From: Paenibacillus cellulositrophicus
Lineage (GTDB): Bacteria; Bacillota; Bacilli; Paenibacillales; Paenibacillaceae
NCBI RefSeq assembly: GCF_009363095.1
Contig: NZ_CP045295.1
Coordinates: 4,679,001-4,743,000 of the forward strand
Direction of reading: 5' to 3'
DNA: 64,000 nt
The notes beneath the pieces are model-generated. The model did no database searches, was not told the DNA's origin, and saw nothing but the letters and a program-made list of their open reading frames with translations. The position numbers were made by a program, and so were the translations under genes. This document shows, one piece after another, positions 1 to 8,359 of this stretch (the stretch's first letter is position 1; each line of letters begins with the position of its first letter).

Positions 1-576
1 GAAGAAACCACTTCCGAGTTCGACAAAGAGAAACTGCAAGAGCGTCTGGCTAAACTGGCCGGCGGCGTAGCAGTTATCAAAGTCGGTGCTGCAACCGAAA
101 CCGAACTGAAAGAGCGCAAACTGCGCATCGAAGACGCCCTGAACGCAACCCGCGCTGCGGTTGAAGAAGGTATCGTATCCGGTGGCGGTACAGCTCTCGT
201 GAACGTATATCATGCGGTAGCTGCCGTTGACGTGACTGGCGACGAAAAAACAGGCGTGAACATCGTTCTGCGCGCTCTCGAAGAGCCAATCCGCACGATC
301 GCTGCCAACGCTGGTCAAGAAGGTTCCGTAATCGTGGACCGCTTGAAGAAAGAAAAAGTGGGCATCGGCTACAACGCGGCTACAGACGAGTGGGTGAACA
401 TGTTCGAAGCAGGTATCGTTGACCCTGCGAAAGTAACACGTTCCGCGCTGCAAAACGCAGCTTCCGTTGCGGCTATGTTCCTGACAACAGAAGCCGTAAT
501 CGCCGACAAGCCAGAGCCTGAGAAGGCTGCTGCTCCAGACATGGGCGGCATGGGCGGAATGGGCGGCATGATGTAA
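1..576 (+). CDS. groEL: 60 kDa chaperonin GroEL, 3' part
   Basis: The frame is open from base 1, so the gene starts before the window; about 191 C-terminal residues remain. They cover the end of the apical domain and the returning intermediate and equatorial segments of the GroEL fold: KLAGGVAVIKVG, the ERKLRIEDALNATRAAVEEG stretch, VSGGGTAL, and the ATP-pocket region with NAATDEW and GIVDPAKVTRSALQNAASVA. It ends in the flexible GGM-rich tail typical of group I chaperonins. GroEL assembles as a double ring with GroES and folds cytosolic proteins using ATP. A terminator follows at once, so this is the end of a groES-groEL type unit. Identification is very secure. Confidence 0.98.
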   Translation, partial: EETTSEFDKEKLQERLAKLAGGVAVIKVGAATETELKERKLRIEDALNATRAAVEEGIVSGGGTALVNVYHAVAAVDVTGDEKTGVNIVLRALEEPIRTIAANAGQEGSVIVDRLKKEKVGIGYNAATDEWVNMFEAGIVDPAKVTRSALQNAASVAAMFLTTEAVIADKPEPEKAAAPDMGGMGGMGGMM

Positions 577-611
577 TATAAGGCTCCCAAAGCCTGATAT
601 AGCAATAAGAG

Positions 612-639
612 AAAGGCTCCCGAGAGGGAGCCTTTTTTG
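612..639 (+). terminator. Rho-independent terminator of groEL
   Basis: Stem AAGGCTCCC with partner GGGAGCCTT and a short loop, followed by a run of six T. It lies 35 bases after the groEL stop. Confidence 0.9.
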
Positions 640-755
640 TATGCCTATATCGCCATATTCGACTTAATTTGCGGCTATTTCTAGGACATCTTCCTGATTT
701 TACATTGCGATAACATTTCGAGATTAATATATGAGAGAAAATGTAGATTTAAGGT

Positions 756-1679
756 GTGGTGAACAGGTTGATTGCTGCAATTGTTGACGTCGGATCAAAT
801 ACGATCCGTTTGACCGTATACCAATACGAAGGTCAGGATACACAGGTATTGTTTCATCGTAAAACCATGGCCGGGCTTGTCCATTATATCGACAAGAAGC
901 GCATGAGTGACGCCGGCATACGGGTCGTCTACCAGACCCTGAACGACTATATAAGCATGCTGAAGCAGCTGCCCGTTATACCGGACAGCATTCATGTGTT
1001 TGCAACGGCCGCCATCCGCAATATCGCCAATACCCGGCAAGTGGTCGATGCGATCCGCGAAAGCGCCGGCATTGAGGTGGAGGTGATTTCGGGCGATGAA
1101 GAGGCCAGGCTCAGCTATGTGGGAGCTATGCACAATGTAGAGCTGGAGGAGGGCGTACTCGTCGACATCGGCGGCGGGAGCTCTGAAATTGCCGTTTTTC
1201 AAAATAAAGAGATTTGTTACAGCGATAGCCTGCCTATCGGGTGCTTAAATGCCTACGAGAAATGCGTCGAGAAAATTATTCCGTCCGAGAAAGAGCGACA
1301 AGCGATTGCGGAACTGGTTCAAAAGCAGCTGCAGGCCATGTCCATCCCGGAACTGGGTCCCCTGCCGATCTGCGGCGTGGGCGGCACGATCCGCGCATCC
1401 TTCAAATTGAAGGGGGTTCTTGGCGAAACGGATCATGCCAACCAGATGAGCATCGAAGAGCTGCAAGGGATGATTCGGCGTTTTAAAAACCACAAGAAAA
1501 AGCATATCGCTCCCATTTTGATGAAGACGCCGGATCGGATTCACACCCTGATCCCAGGGATGATTCTGCTTAACGAAATCGCCCGTTTTTTTCAAAGCGA
1601 AGTGGTGCATATCAGCCGTTTCGGGGTTCGTGAAGGGTTTTTATACGATCGCTTAGCCAAAGGAAGTGAAGAGAAATGA
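756..1679 (+). CDS. ppx: Exopolyphosphatase, Ppx/GppA family
   Basis: The protein (about 307 residues) hydrolyses terminal phosphate from polyphosphate, or possibly pppGpp. It has the actin-like ASKHA phosphatase fold: phosphate-1 loop IVDVGSNTIRLTVY near the N-terminus, ATAAIRNIANT around residue 90, VISGDEEARLSYVG, and phosphate-2 loop LVDIGGGSSEIAVF near residue 145. It is a short single-core form without the C-terminal HD-like domain of E. coli Ppx. Two GTG codons stand in tandem at the start (756 and 759) and a TTG follows at 768, so the exact start is uncertain. Its stop overlaps the ppk start (ATGA), which couples polyphosphate breakdown and synthesis in one operon. Confidence 0.92.
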   Translation: MVNRLIAAIVDVGSNTIRLTVYQYEGQDTQVLFHRKTMAGLVHYIDKKRMSDAGIRVVYQTLNDYISMLKQLPVIPDSIHVFATAAIRNIANTRQVVDAIRESAGIEVEVISGDEEARLSYVGAMHNVELEEGVLVDIGGGSSEIAVFQNKEICYSDSLPIGCLNAYEKCVEKIIPSEKERQAIAELVQKQLQAMSIPELGPLPICGVGGTIRASFKLKGVLGETDHANQMSIEELQGMIRRFKNHKKKHIAPILMKTPDRIHTLIPGMILLNEIARFFQSEVVHISRFGVREGFLYDRLAKGSEEK

Positions 1680-3814
1680 CAGCCTCCACGCCATTGAAAA
1701 CACAAACCTCTTATATGCAGAACCGGGAGCTATCCTGGCTCAGGTTTAATGAGCGCGTGCTTGAAGAAGCGATGGATGAGCGGGTTCCGCTGTTCGAGCG
1801 TCTGAAGTTCGTTTCCATCTTCACCAGCAATTTGGATGAGTTCTATATGATCCGGGTCGGCAGCTTAACCGATTTGGCCGGTATGAAGGAAGAGCATCGG
1901 GATAACAAAACCGGATGGACGGCCCAGGAGCAGTTGAATTACATTTTTGAGGCCACCGAGCCTTATTATGAGAAGCGAAACGCTATTTTTGCCCAGATCG
2001 AACAAGCTTTGGAGAACTATCAGATTTACCGCGTCGGCATGGATGACCTCAGCAAGCAGGAGAAAAAGTTCATTGAGGATTATTATGCAGAGCATATTTT
2101 CCCGGTCCTGTCGCCGATTGTGGTCGATTCGCATCATCCGTTTCCGCATCTGATGAACAAGCAGCAGTACGTGATGTGCAGTTTCGAGGACAAAAACCAA
2201 ACGCTTGGCATTATCCCGGTCTCGCCGTCTTTTCCGGACTTCATCCAATTACCTGGAGATTCCTTTCGGTACATATTGACGAGCCACGTCATCCTGGGAT
2301 ATGCCAAGCAGCTGTTCAATATGTACAAAGTGAGCAGCACCCAATTGGTAGCCGTTACCCGGAACGCCGACATTGCGCTGGATGACGAACATCTGGAATA
2401 CGACGACGATGACGATATCCGGCAGCTGATGAAGAAGACGCTCAAGAAACGGGCGCGCCTGGCTCCGGTCCGATTGGAGGTCGAAGGCCAGCTTCCCAAA
2501 CGCGTCGGGCAATTGTTGTGTGACAAGCTGCAGCTGAGCCGCAAACAAGTGTTCAACAGCGTAGCTCCGATCGTGCTGAACTATCCGTTCGAGTTGATCC
2601 AGCGCATGCCGAAGCATTTGGAAATGAAATGCACGTATCCTCCTTTCAGGGCCAACAATCTTCTCGATACGCAGGCCTATCCTACGGTGACGGAATGGTG
2701 CTTGAAGGAAGATATGATGCTCTTTTACCCCTATGATTCGATGGAGCCTTTTCTGCAGCTGCTCAAGGAAAGCGCCGAGGACCCCCATGTCGTGTCGATC
2801 AAGATCACGATTTACCGGCTGGCTCAGCACTCGATCATTACCCAATATTTATGCCTCGCGGCCGAAAACGGCAAAGACGTCACCGTCCTGATTGAACTGC
2901 AGGCGAGATTCGATGAACAAAATAACATTGAATGGGCCGAGCGGCTGGAAGAGGCCGGCTGCCAGGTCATCTATGGCGTCGAGGGCTATAAGGTTCACAG
3001 CAAGATATGCCTCATTACGCGCAAGGACCGGAATAAAATTCAATATATTACGCAGATCAGCACGGGCAATTACAACGAAAAGACCGCCAAGCTGTACACG
3101 GATGTCTCAATGATGACCTCGCATGAAGAGATCGGGCGCGACGCGGACGCCTTCTTCAAAAATATGGCGATCTCGAATCTGGACGGGCAGTACCGGCATC
3201 TGCTCGTCGCGCCGAATCATTTTAAGCAGCCCCTGCTTGAATGCATGGACCGGGAGATTGAGAAAGCAGGGCGGGACGAGCCGTGCCGGATTTTGATGAA
3301 GTCCAATTCCTTGACGGACAGGGAAATTCTGCAGAAGCTGTTCGAGGCATCGGAAGCCGGGGTTCCCGTTCAGCTCATCATCCGCGGGATCTGCTGCCTG
3401 CTGCCGGGCGTCCCGGGAAAAACGGACAATATTACGGTTCGCAGCATCGTCGGACGTTTTCTCGAGCATTCCCGGATTTTCTGCTTCGGTGTGGATGAGG
3501 ATTGCTCCATCTACATTTCGTCAGGGGATTTAATGACGCGCAGTACGACCCGCCGTGTCGAGACGGCTTGCCCGGTGTATGACCCTCGGCTGAAGCAGCG
3601 CATCCTTCATCATCTGGATGTCATGCTGCAGGACAATGATAAAGCAAGGCAAATGTCCAGCAACGGGCAGTACAAACGGCTGTCCTCGCCGTATGAAGCC
3701 AACCTGATGGACAGCCAGAAGCATTTCATCGAAGAGGCAATGCAGGGCATGGACCGGCGGCAGCCGAGACATTTGCGCTTTTGGCGCAGGTGGGCCCGCT
3801 TGCTGCAGCATTGA
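1676..3814 (+). CDS. ppk: Polyphosphate kinase PPK1
   Basis: This 712-residue enzyme reversibly transfers the gamma phosphate of ATP to a growing polyphosphate chain. The N-terminal domain shows NRELSWLRFNERVLEEA, followed by the head domain with PVLSPIVVDSHHPFPH. The two phospholipase-D-like C-terminal domains contain the autophosphorylated histidine (His441 in YKVHSKICLI) and the STGNYNEKTAKLYTD motif that shapes the tunnel. An acidic run DDDDD near residue 243 sits in a surface loop. Length is normal for PPK1. The start overlaps ppx by four bases, so translation is likely coupled. A hairpin terminator follows. Confidence 0.97.
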   Translation: MTASTPLKTQTSYMQNRELSWLRFNERVLEEAMDERVPLFERLKFVSIFTSNLDEFYMIRVGSLTDLAGMKEEHRDNKTGWTAQEQLNYIFEATEPYYEKRNAIFAQIEQALENYQIYRVGMDDLSKQEKKFIEDYYAEHIFPVLSPIVVDSHHPFPHLMNKQQYVMCSFEDKNQTLGIIPVSPSFPDFIQLPGDSFRYILTSHVILGYAKQLFNMYKVSSTQLVAVTRNADIALDDEHLEYDDDDDIRQLMKKTLKKRARLAPVRLEVEGQLPKRVGQLLCDKLQLSRKQVFNSVAPIVLNYPFELIQRMPKHLEMKCTYPPFRANNLLDTQAYPTVTEWCLKEDMMLFYPYDSMEPFLQLLKESAEDPHVVSIKITIYRLAQHSIITQYLCLAAENGKDVTVLIELQARFDEQNNIEWAERLEEAGCQVIYGVEGYKVHSKICLITRKDRNKIQYITQISTGNYNEKTAKLYTDVSMMTSHEEIGRDADAFFKNMAISNLDGQYRHLLVAPNHFKQPLLECMDREIEKAGRDEPCRILMKSNSLTDREILQKLFEASEAGVPVQLIIRGICCLLPGVPGKTDNITVRSIVGRFLEHSRIFCFGVDEDCSIYISSGDLMTRSTTRRVETACPVYDPRLKQRILHHLDVMLQDNDKARQMSSNGQYKRLSSPYEANLMDSQKHFIEEAMQGMDRRQPRHLRFWRRWARLLQH

Positions 3815-3866
3815 TTGGGCACAAATTCAGGATTATTAACATCCACGATACCAATGGATTCAAAAA

Positions 3867-3903
3867 AGATGACTCCCGTATGATACTGGGGTCATCTCTT
3901 TTA
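3867..3903 (+). terminator. Terminator of ppx-ppk
   Basis: Inverted repeat AGATGACTCCC / GGGGTCATCT with a 10-base loop, A-rich before and T-rich after, 53 bases past the ppk stop. The A-run makes it usable on both strands. Confidence 0.8.
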
Positions 3904-3964
3904 TAGCTGCAAGCCTATTAAAAGAGCTGCCTAGCGGCAGCCTTTCGATCCTCAACATTAGCGT

Positions 3965-4192
3965 TTAACCTTCCCCTTGTTGAATCCACTCCCCGAACTG
4001 TTTCATGGCTTTCTCGCTGTGCACGTATTTGTACTTTTTGCCGTCGTCGTAATGGAAAATCGCCGCGCTGTCCTCGTCGCCTTCGATTTCGGACGTGATC
4101 GATAGTATACGCTGGGTGTCGAGCAGCTTGAAATTGCCTTGGTCGTCTTCGGCGGGAATCGCCTGTTGCTTCGGTTCTTCTTCCATATTCAT
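3965..4192 (-). CDS. Conserved small acidic protein of unknown function
   Basis: The start is taken at MNMEEEPKQQ because GGAGG lies 8 bases upstream; that gives 75 residues. The protein is acidic and soluble, with no signal peptide or membrane segment. The middle reads LLDTQRILSITSEIEGDEDSAAIFHYDDGKKYKY, which looks like a small all-beta fold, and ends with a short helix (EKAMKQFGEWIQQ). I do not recognise a functional family. It stands alone between the ppk terminator and the divergent collagen-like gene. Reality of the gene is supported by the strong ribosome-binding site and sensible codon use. Confidence 0.7.
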   Translation of the reverse strand: MNMEEEPKQQAIPAEDDQGNFKLLDTQRILSITSEIEGDEDSAAIFHYDDGKKYKYVHSEKAMKQFGEWIQQGEG

Positions 4193-4345
4193 CGTTGCAG
4201 CCTCCATAGGTCGTTTGGTTTTATTGTACCCGAACGGAAAGCGATTTGCATGGATGCCACCAGTTTTTCTCATTATGCCTAATTTTCCAACCTTCATCCG
4301 GTGACACCGAAGATAGCGAAAAGTCCACTCTCATGATGTGCATTG

Positions 4346-4361
4346 GACATATACATATGTC
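4346..4361. promoter_or_regulatory. Palindrome upstream of collagen-like gene
   Basis: GACATAT-AC-ATATGTC is a perfect 7+2+7 inverted repeat 43 bases before the gene. It could be an operator; no regulator can be assigned. Confidence 0.35.
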
Positions 4362-4403
4362 ATATACACATATTCCTAATTTTTTAAGGGAAGGGTGCCG
4401 CAA

Positions 4404-5213
4404 ATGGGAAAAGGAGGAAAAACGAAGCGCACATATGTAAAGAAGAAAATAAAATGCATCGGCGCGAAAAGAATCAAAAGGGCCGTCGTTTGCAAAAAGG
4501 TGAACCCTAGAAGAAAACGGAAGATCCGAACTTTGATGGATCAGCATGCCTTACAAGCGGCAATCGAGGAAGCCAAGGCACAAATCAAAGCAGAGCTGGC
4601 GCTATTGACCGGGATGCAGGGCGATCATGGTCCTCAGGGGGAACGGGGGGCGGATGGTACGGCAGGACTGCCCGGGATTCCCGGACCGCAAGCCCTACAG
4701 GGGGTACAGGGCCCTCCTGGGACGTCAGGTCTGCGCGGGCCGGAGGGGCCGCAAGGCGTACAGGGGCTCCCCGGACAACCGGGTGGCCCTGGCCCCCAAG
4801 GGGCACCAGGGATGCAAGGGGCACCAGGCGCACCGGGCATTCAAGGGCCGGCTGGTCCGGAAGGACCCGAAGGTCCGCAGGGCCCGCCTGGACCTGTCGT
4901 TATACCAGGAGTAACTGTGCTGCCGACGGCCGCCCGTTATTTTTATCAGCCAGAGACCGATCTGGATTTAACGGCGTCGGCCGCGGTTGCGGCGAGCCAA
5001 TTCACGAATGATGAAGGCGATGCGGTGGCCGATTTTTCGACGCTTGGTCCCAATAGTTTCAGCAACCTCTATATCAATGGGATCATCCAGCCGGGGAATT
5101 CGTACAGCATCAATCCGTCGGAACTATATTTTCCACCGCAAAGCACGACTATATATGCGGGGACTCCTATTGTTTTGGAAACGGTGCAGTTAACGGCGAA
5201 TATTACAGTCTAG
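4404..5213 (+). CDS. Collagen-like triple-helix protein with C-terminal DUF4183 domain
   Basis: Start chosen at ATG 4404 (AAGGGAAGGG eight bases upstream); a GTG in frame at 4395 is possible. Residues 1-45 are strongly basic (KKKIKCIGAKRIKRAVVCKK type), residues 46-70 form a helix, and residues about 71-165 are Gly-X-Y repeats with one interruption near residue 96 (GPQALQG). The C-terminal part (about 170-269) is a DUF4183 domain, all-beta, with FTNDEGDAVADF and LYINGIIQPGNSY. Such proteins form filaments on exosporia or spore surfaces in Bacillus relatives; that role is inferred here. There is no export signal, which fits mother-cell assembly. The next gene is a stand-alone DUF4183 protein. 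Confidence 0.85.
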   Translation: MGKGGKTKRTYVKKKIKCIGAKRIKRAVVCKKVNPRRKRKIRTLMDQHALQAAIEEAKAQIKAELALLTGMQGDHGPQGERGADGTAGLPGIPGPQALQGVQGPPGTSGLRGPEGPQGVQGLPGQPGGPGPQGAPGMQGAPGAPGIQGPAGPEGPEGPQGPPGPVVIPGVTVLPTAARYFYQPETDLDLTASAAVAASQFTNDEGDAVADFSTLGPNSFSNLYINGIIQPGNSYSINPSELYFPPQSTTIYAGTPIVLETVQLTANITV

Positions 5214-5343
5214 CACTTTTTCGTATTTTCCCCCACGCCAATTCAAACCTTCCTGCATTTAATAGGGTAGAGGATCAAGATGGTTTTCAAAGATTTTGGT
5301 TTGAAAATCTATTTGTTCCTCAACCAAGAAGGGAGGAGAGAAT

Positions 5344-5628
5344 ATGCCTATCGTAACCCCGTATCAGAACAGCGTGAGATTCACTTCGACCATTGGTGCA
5401 GGTACCGGAACCGGAGCGACCTTCGCTATAGCCGCAACGGCCTTCACCAATGACGCTGGAGTGGCTGCTACGGCGTTTCCTGGGACGTTCAACTACTATA
5501 ACCTTTATTTGAATGGTTTGATGCAGACGGCCGACGTTTCGTCAGTGACAACAACGACGCTTACCATTCCTGGAGGCGATGTGTTGGACTCCGGTACCCC
5601 GGTTGTCGTTCAGTTTGTTGTTTCTTGA
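5344..5628 (+). CDS. DUF4183 domain protein
   Basis: The 94 residues are almost entirely one DUF4183-type beta domain: FAIAATAFTNDAGVAATAF, YNLYLNGLMQTADVS and LDSGTPVVVQFVVS line up with the C-terminal domain of the upstream collagen-like protein. A GGGAGGAG ribosome-binding site precedes the ATG. There is no signal peptide. The 130-base gap and the shared domain suggest the two proteins are partners in the same structure, probably a spore surface layer, but this is inference. A hairpin with a T-rich tail follows the stop. Confidence 0.8.
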   Translation: MPIVTPYQNSVRFTSTIGAGTGTGATFAIAATAFTNDAGVAATAFPGTFNYYNLYLNGLMQTADVSSVTTTTLTIPGGDVLDSGTPVVVQFVVS

Positions 5629-5634
5629 TCAGAC

Positions 5635-5670
5635 GAGGACTAACGGATGACCCGGAGGTCCTCTTTGCCT
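5635..5670 (+). terminator. Probable terminator after DUF4183 gene
   Basis: GAGGAC / GTCCTC stem with a 17-base loop, then a T-rich tail. It runs up to the end of the opposite gene. Confidence 0.5.
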
Positions 5671-5672
5671 TT

Positions 5673-6353
5673 TTATTTGGAATTCAGGGCGATTTTCTCG
5701 ATCAGTTCCTCACCTTCGTTCCGTACATTTCCGACCGATCCGGGCACGGGATAGGAGTACATGTCCTCTGCCTCGTAAGGCCGCAGCAGCCCCTGCAGCA
5801 AGTCCTTATCGGACACGCCGGGATCCAGCCAGATGTTCAGCTCTTCCTCACCAAGAATAACGGGCATACGGTCGTGGACCTTCTTCGTAAGGGAATTCGG
5901 CTTTGTCGTTATGATCGTGCAGCTCGTGATTATCTCGCCCTCAGGGCTTTTCCAATCATCGTACAGGCCGGCAAAAGCAAACACGTCTCTCGATTTAATC
6001 CGGAACCGGTAGGGCTGCTTATGCTCGCCTTCATGAGTCCACTCGTAGAATCCGTCTGCCAACACGGCCATTCGTTTCTCAGGAAAAGCGGACCGAAATG
6101 CCGGCTTGATGTCAATCGACTCCGCACGGGCATTAAACGTATGGTAGGCCATCTTTTTCGTCTTGGCCCAGAACGGAAGCAGCCCCCAGCGAAACCCCTG
6201 CAATATCCGCTTTCCGTGATCGCTTCGAACGCCGGCAACCGTTTGGGTCGGGGCTATATTATACCGTGGAGTTATTTCATATTGGACATCATCGATGTCA
6301 AATGGCTGGACGAGATCCTCTTCTTCAACCGCCAACGTATACCGACCGCACAT
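5673..6353 (-). CDS. SRAP-family abasic-site processing protein (YedK/HMCES)
   Basis: The start is fixed at MCGRYTL because the mature enzyme needs Cys2; AGGAGG lies 7 bases before this ATG although the frame is open further upstream. The 226-residue protein shows the SRAP features: catalytic Cys2, YNIAPTQ, the TFNARAES motif with Asn and Glu, and the HDRMPVIL motif with the active-site His. It forms a thiazolidine crosslink with abasic sites in single-stranded DNA, protecting replication forks. YedK-type genes are often linked to SOS loci, but no SOS gene is adjacent here. It points toward the DUF4183 gene. Confidence 0.93.
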   Translation of the reverse strand: MCGRYTLAVEEEDLVQPFDIDDVQYEITPRYNIAPTQTVAGVRSDHGKRILQGFRWGLLPFWAKTKKMAYHTFNARAESIDIKPAFRSAFPEKRMAVLADGFYEWTHEGEHKQPYRFRIKSRDVFAFAGLYDDWKSPEGEIITSCTIITTKPNSLTKKVHDRMPVILGEEELNIWLDPGVSDKDLLQGLLRPYEAEDMYSYPVPGSVGNVRNEGEELIEKIALNSK

Positions 6354-6480
6354 GTCATGTCCTCCTAACTTCATCTCCGTTTTCTTTTTATTACCCAAAA
6401 AATGAGTGCGGCATAAAATGAAACGAAGATACCGCGGCGGCGTATTATAGATCATTCAAACAGAAATGAGGTTAACGCCA

Positions 6481-6678
6481 ATGCGTTATTTATTATGCTT
6501 TCTTCCGCCGCTGGCCGTTCTGAGCTGCGGTAAATTGGGACAGTTCATCTTAAGCATCATCCTTACATGTATCGGCTACATTCCGGGCGTCATTCATGCG
6601 ATGCTTGTGGTTCATTCATACAAAGAAGATCAACGGGCGGATCGGATCGTACGGGCGATTCGGGAGCAGCATCGGTAA
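6481..6678 (+). CDS. YqaE/Pmp3-family small membrane protein
   Basis: With the ATG at 6481 (GAGGT upstream) the protein has 65 residues and two hydrophobic helices: YLLCFLPPLAVLSCGK and FILSIILTCIGYIPGVIHAMLVV. The LPP-LA turn, the central Gly-Lys and the IPGVIHA sequence match the Pmp3/YqaE family, which is linked in other organisms to membrane potential and salt or cold stress. The charged tail (KEDQRADRIVRAIREQHR) is cytosolic. An ATG at 6466 in frame is less likely. A weak terminator follows. Confidence 0.8.
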   Translation: MRYLLCFLPPLAVLSCGKLGQFILSIILTCIGYIPGVIHAMLVVHSYKEDQRADRIVRAIREQHR

Positions 6679-6724
6679 AACGAGGGTCATTCTTATAATA
6701 TAGAACAGGCGTCTGATATCAATT

Positions 6725-6755
6725 AAAGGTTCCCAAAGGTGGGGGCCTTTTCCTT
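6725..6755 (+). terminator. Weak terminator
   Basis: AAAGGTTCCC / GGGGGCCTTT stem with one mismatch and a short T-rich tail. Confidence 0.5.
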
Positions 6756-6811
6756 TATATAGGATTCAACTATGTTGTTTTTCACCCAGCCGTTTTTTAC
6801 TGCAACAAAAA

Positions 6812-6840
6812 TTAACATACAGCCCACTTTCCTGTATAAT
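6812..6840 (+). promoter_or_regulatory. Sigma-A type promoter
   Basis: TTAACA, 17-base spacer, TATAAT, 26 bases before the 40-residue membrane protein gene. Confidence 0.7.
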
Positions 6841-6866
6841 TAAGGAAAAGTTGCGAGGTGGAACCA

Positions 6867-6989
6867 ATGAAGCGTTTTTCCTTAGGGGATAAGATCCTGA
6901 TTTTTTTCCTGCTCGGGTTGGCGGCACTGTTTATTATCAGTTTTTTTGTGGTGCGTTACATCATCCGGCATGTGTCGTTTGCTCCGTAA
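6867..6989 (+). CDS. Very small single-pass membrane protein (40 aa)
   Basis: ATG is preceded by GAGGTGG at good spacing and by a clear promoter. The product starts MKRFSLGDKIL, continues with a long hydrophobic helix (about residues 11-32) and ends with a positively charged tail HVSFAP. It is too short for most gene callers. Two further tiny genes follow on the same strand, each with its own ribosome-binding site, so the three may be one transcript ending at the terminator near 7403. No family is recognised. Confidence 0.6.
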   Translation: MKRFSLGDKILIFFLLGLAALFIISFFVVRYIIRHVSFAP

Positions 6990-7022
6990 GCAGGCAGCCA
7001 TTGATTTAAAAGGAGTGGCCCT

Positions 7023-7130
7023 ATGAAAAATATGAGGTACAATCAAATCGAACGTTATGCGGATAGATCCACCTGGCTTTTGGATGTGCTGCTGTATCTC
7101 CCTCGGTTACTTATCAAATTGCTCAGTTAA
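7023..7130 (+). CDS. Very small protein (35 aa) of unknown function
   Basis: AAAGGAGTGG stands 4 bases before the ATG. The sequence begins MKNMRYNQIERYADR and ends in an amphipathic stretch TWLLDVLLYLPRLLIKLLS that could lie on or insert into the membrane. It sits between two other small membrane-protein genes. The only support is the ribosome-binding site, position and composition; no family is recognised. Confidence 0.45.
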   Translation: MKNMRYNQIERYADRSTWLLDVLLYLPRLLIKLLS

Positions 7131-7191
7131 CTTGCTTATCTTGTAGCGACGGCTGCGTGATCCCGTTCTATCCATAAAGGAGTCGATACAT

Positions 7192-7395
7192 ATGCCAGTG
7201 CTGATCATGGGAATCGTGCTTGCTGCGATTGGCTGGTTTGCCAGAAAAAAGCCGGAATCGTGGTGGTTTCGAAGATTCGGCGAGGATTGGGATGCGGAGC
7301 TGAGTGAAGATCGGCGATGGTACCTTCGCTTTGCCGGCATGATTCTTATGATCTTCGGTGGACTGCTGTGTTTGGCAGGTGTGTTCAGTATTTGA
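7192..7395 (+). CDS. Small two-helix membrane protein (67 aa)
   Basis: AAAGGAG precedes the ATG. Helix one is MPVLIMGIVLAAIGWFA; a charged, Trp-rich loop (RKKPESWWFRRFGEDWDAELSEDRRW) follows; helix two is FAGMILMIFGGLLCLAGVFSI. The layout resembles small DUF6199-like proteins common in Paenibacillus, but I cannot confirm the family. It is the last gene before a strong terminator. Confidence 0.65.
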   Translation: MPVLIMGIVLAAIGWFARKKPESWWFRRFGEDWDAELSEDRRWYLRFAGMILMIFGGLLCLAGVFSI

Positions 7396-7402
7396 GAATG
7401 AG

Positions 7403-7436
7403 AAAAACCCTCTCTGATTCCAGAGAGGGTTTTTGT
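7403..7436 (+). terminator. Strong terminator
   Basis: AAACCCTCTC / GAGAGGGTTT perfect stem with 8-base loop, followed by a T run; probably serves both this unit and the opposing SDR gene. Confidence 0.9.
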
Positions 7437-7451
7437 CGTAAGCTAAGCCGC

Positions 7452-8210
7452 TTACAGTGTCAGGCCGCCGTCCACAAGGACTATGGAGCCAACCATATAG
7501 CTTGACCGGTCGGAGGCCAGGAAGGAGACCATTTCGGCCAATTCCTCCGGCTGCGCGTAGCGTCCGATCCGCATGTTGCTGACTTCTTCGGGCATATAGC
7601 CGCCCGCTTTGAACTGTTCTTCCACGCTTTGGGTCAGCGAGGTCTGCACGCCGCCAGGGCAGATGGCGTTGACCCGGATGCCTCTTTTCACGTATTCCAT
7701 GGCTGCCGACTTTGTCAATCCGATCACCGCATGCTTGGTTGCAGAGTACACGGACACGCTGTGCTCGCTGCGGATGCCGGCGGTCGACGCCGTATTGATG
7801 ATCGAGCCGCTGCCCTGCTTCTCCATCACTTTGAGTACATATTTCAGCCCCAGGAAGGCACCCTTCATGTTAACGGCAACGAGGCGGTCGAACTCCGCTT
7901 CTTCCACGTCGGCCAGCAGTGAAAATTTCTGGATGATGCCGGCATTGTTGAAAAAGGCGTCGATCCGGCCATAGGTGTCCACGGCGGCATTGACGTAGCG
8001 CTGCACGTCTTCGCTCTTGGATACGTCCGCCTGAACGAAAATGCCTTCGCCGCCCTGGTCCTGGACCATCCGCAGCGTTTCTTCGCCGGTTTCGCGGTTA
8101 AAATCGACCAGCACAACTTTGGCCCCATTGGCGGCCATCTTTAAACTGCTGGCTCTGCCGATGCCGCTTCCGGCGCCGGTGACCAGCACGATTTTATTTT
8201 CCAATTCCAT
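7452..8210 (-). CDS. SDR-family NAD(P)-dependent oxidoreductase
   Basis: The 252-residue protein is a classical short-chain dehydrogenase: TGAGSGIGRA cofactor loop at residues 11-20, Asp in VVLVDFNRE suggesting NAD preference, NNAGI near residue 89, catalytic Ser in INTASTAG, and YSATK with the Tyr-Lys pair near residue 155. C-terminal VDGGLTL is typical of FabG-like members. The substrate cannot be told. It is divergently oriented from the AraC regulator at 8360, which is the natural candidate for its control. Confidence 0.9.
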   Translation of the reverse strand: MELENKIVLVTGAGSGIGRASSLKMAANGAKVVLVDFNRETGEETLRMVQDQGGEGIFVQADVSKSEDVQRYVNAAVDTYGRIDAFFNNAGIIQKFSLLADVEEAEFDRLVAVNMKGAFLGLKYVLKVMEKQGSGSIINTASTAGIRSEHSVSVYSATKHAVIGLTKSAAMEYVKRGIRVNAICPGGVQTSLTQSVEEQFKAGGYMPEEVSNMRIGRYAQPEELAEMVSFLASDRSSYMVGSIVLVDGGLTL

Positions 8211-8359
8211 CGTACATTCCCCCTAATCGATGATCATGATCTGTTCATTGACCATTGTACGAGGGTTTGATCGGCAAATATTGTACTTTTCTACGCTTAA
8301 TTGTATTATTTTAATGTAAAGAAACCGTTATCATTTATGCCGGCAAAAGGGGGAGCGTC

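Noticed and set aside
4395..4403. GTG start three codons earlier for the collagen-like protein
   Set aside because: It sits inside the ribosome-binding sequence AAGGGAAGGG; ATG 4404 has better spacing.
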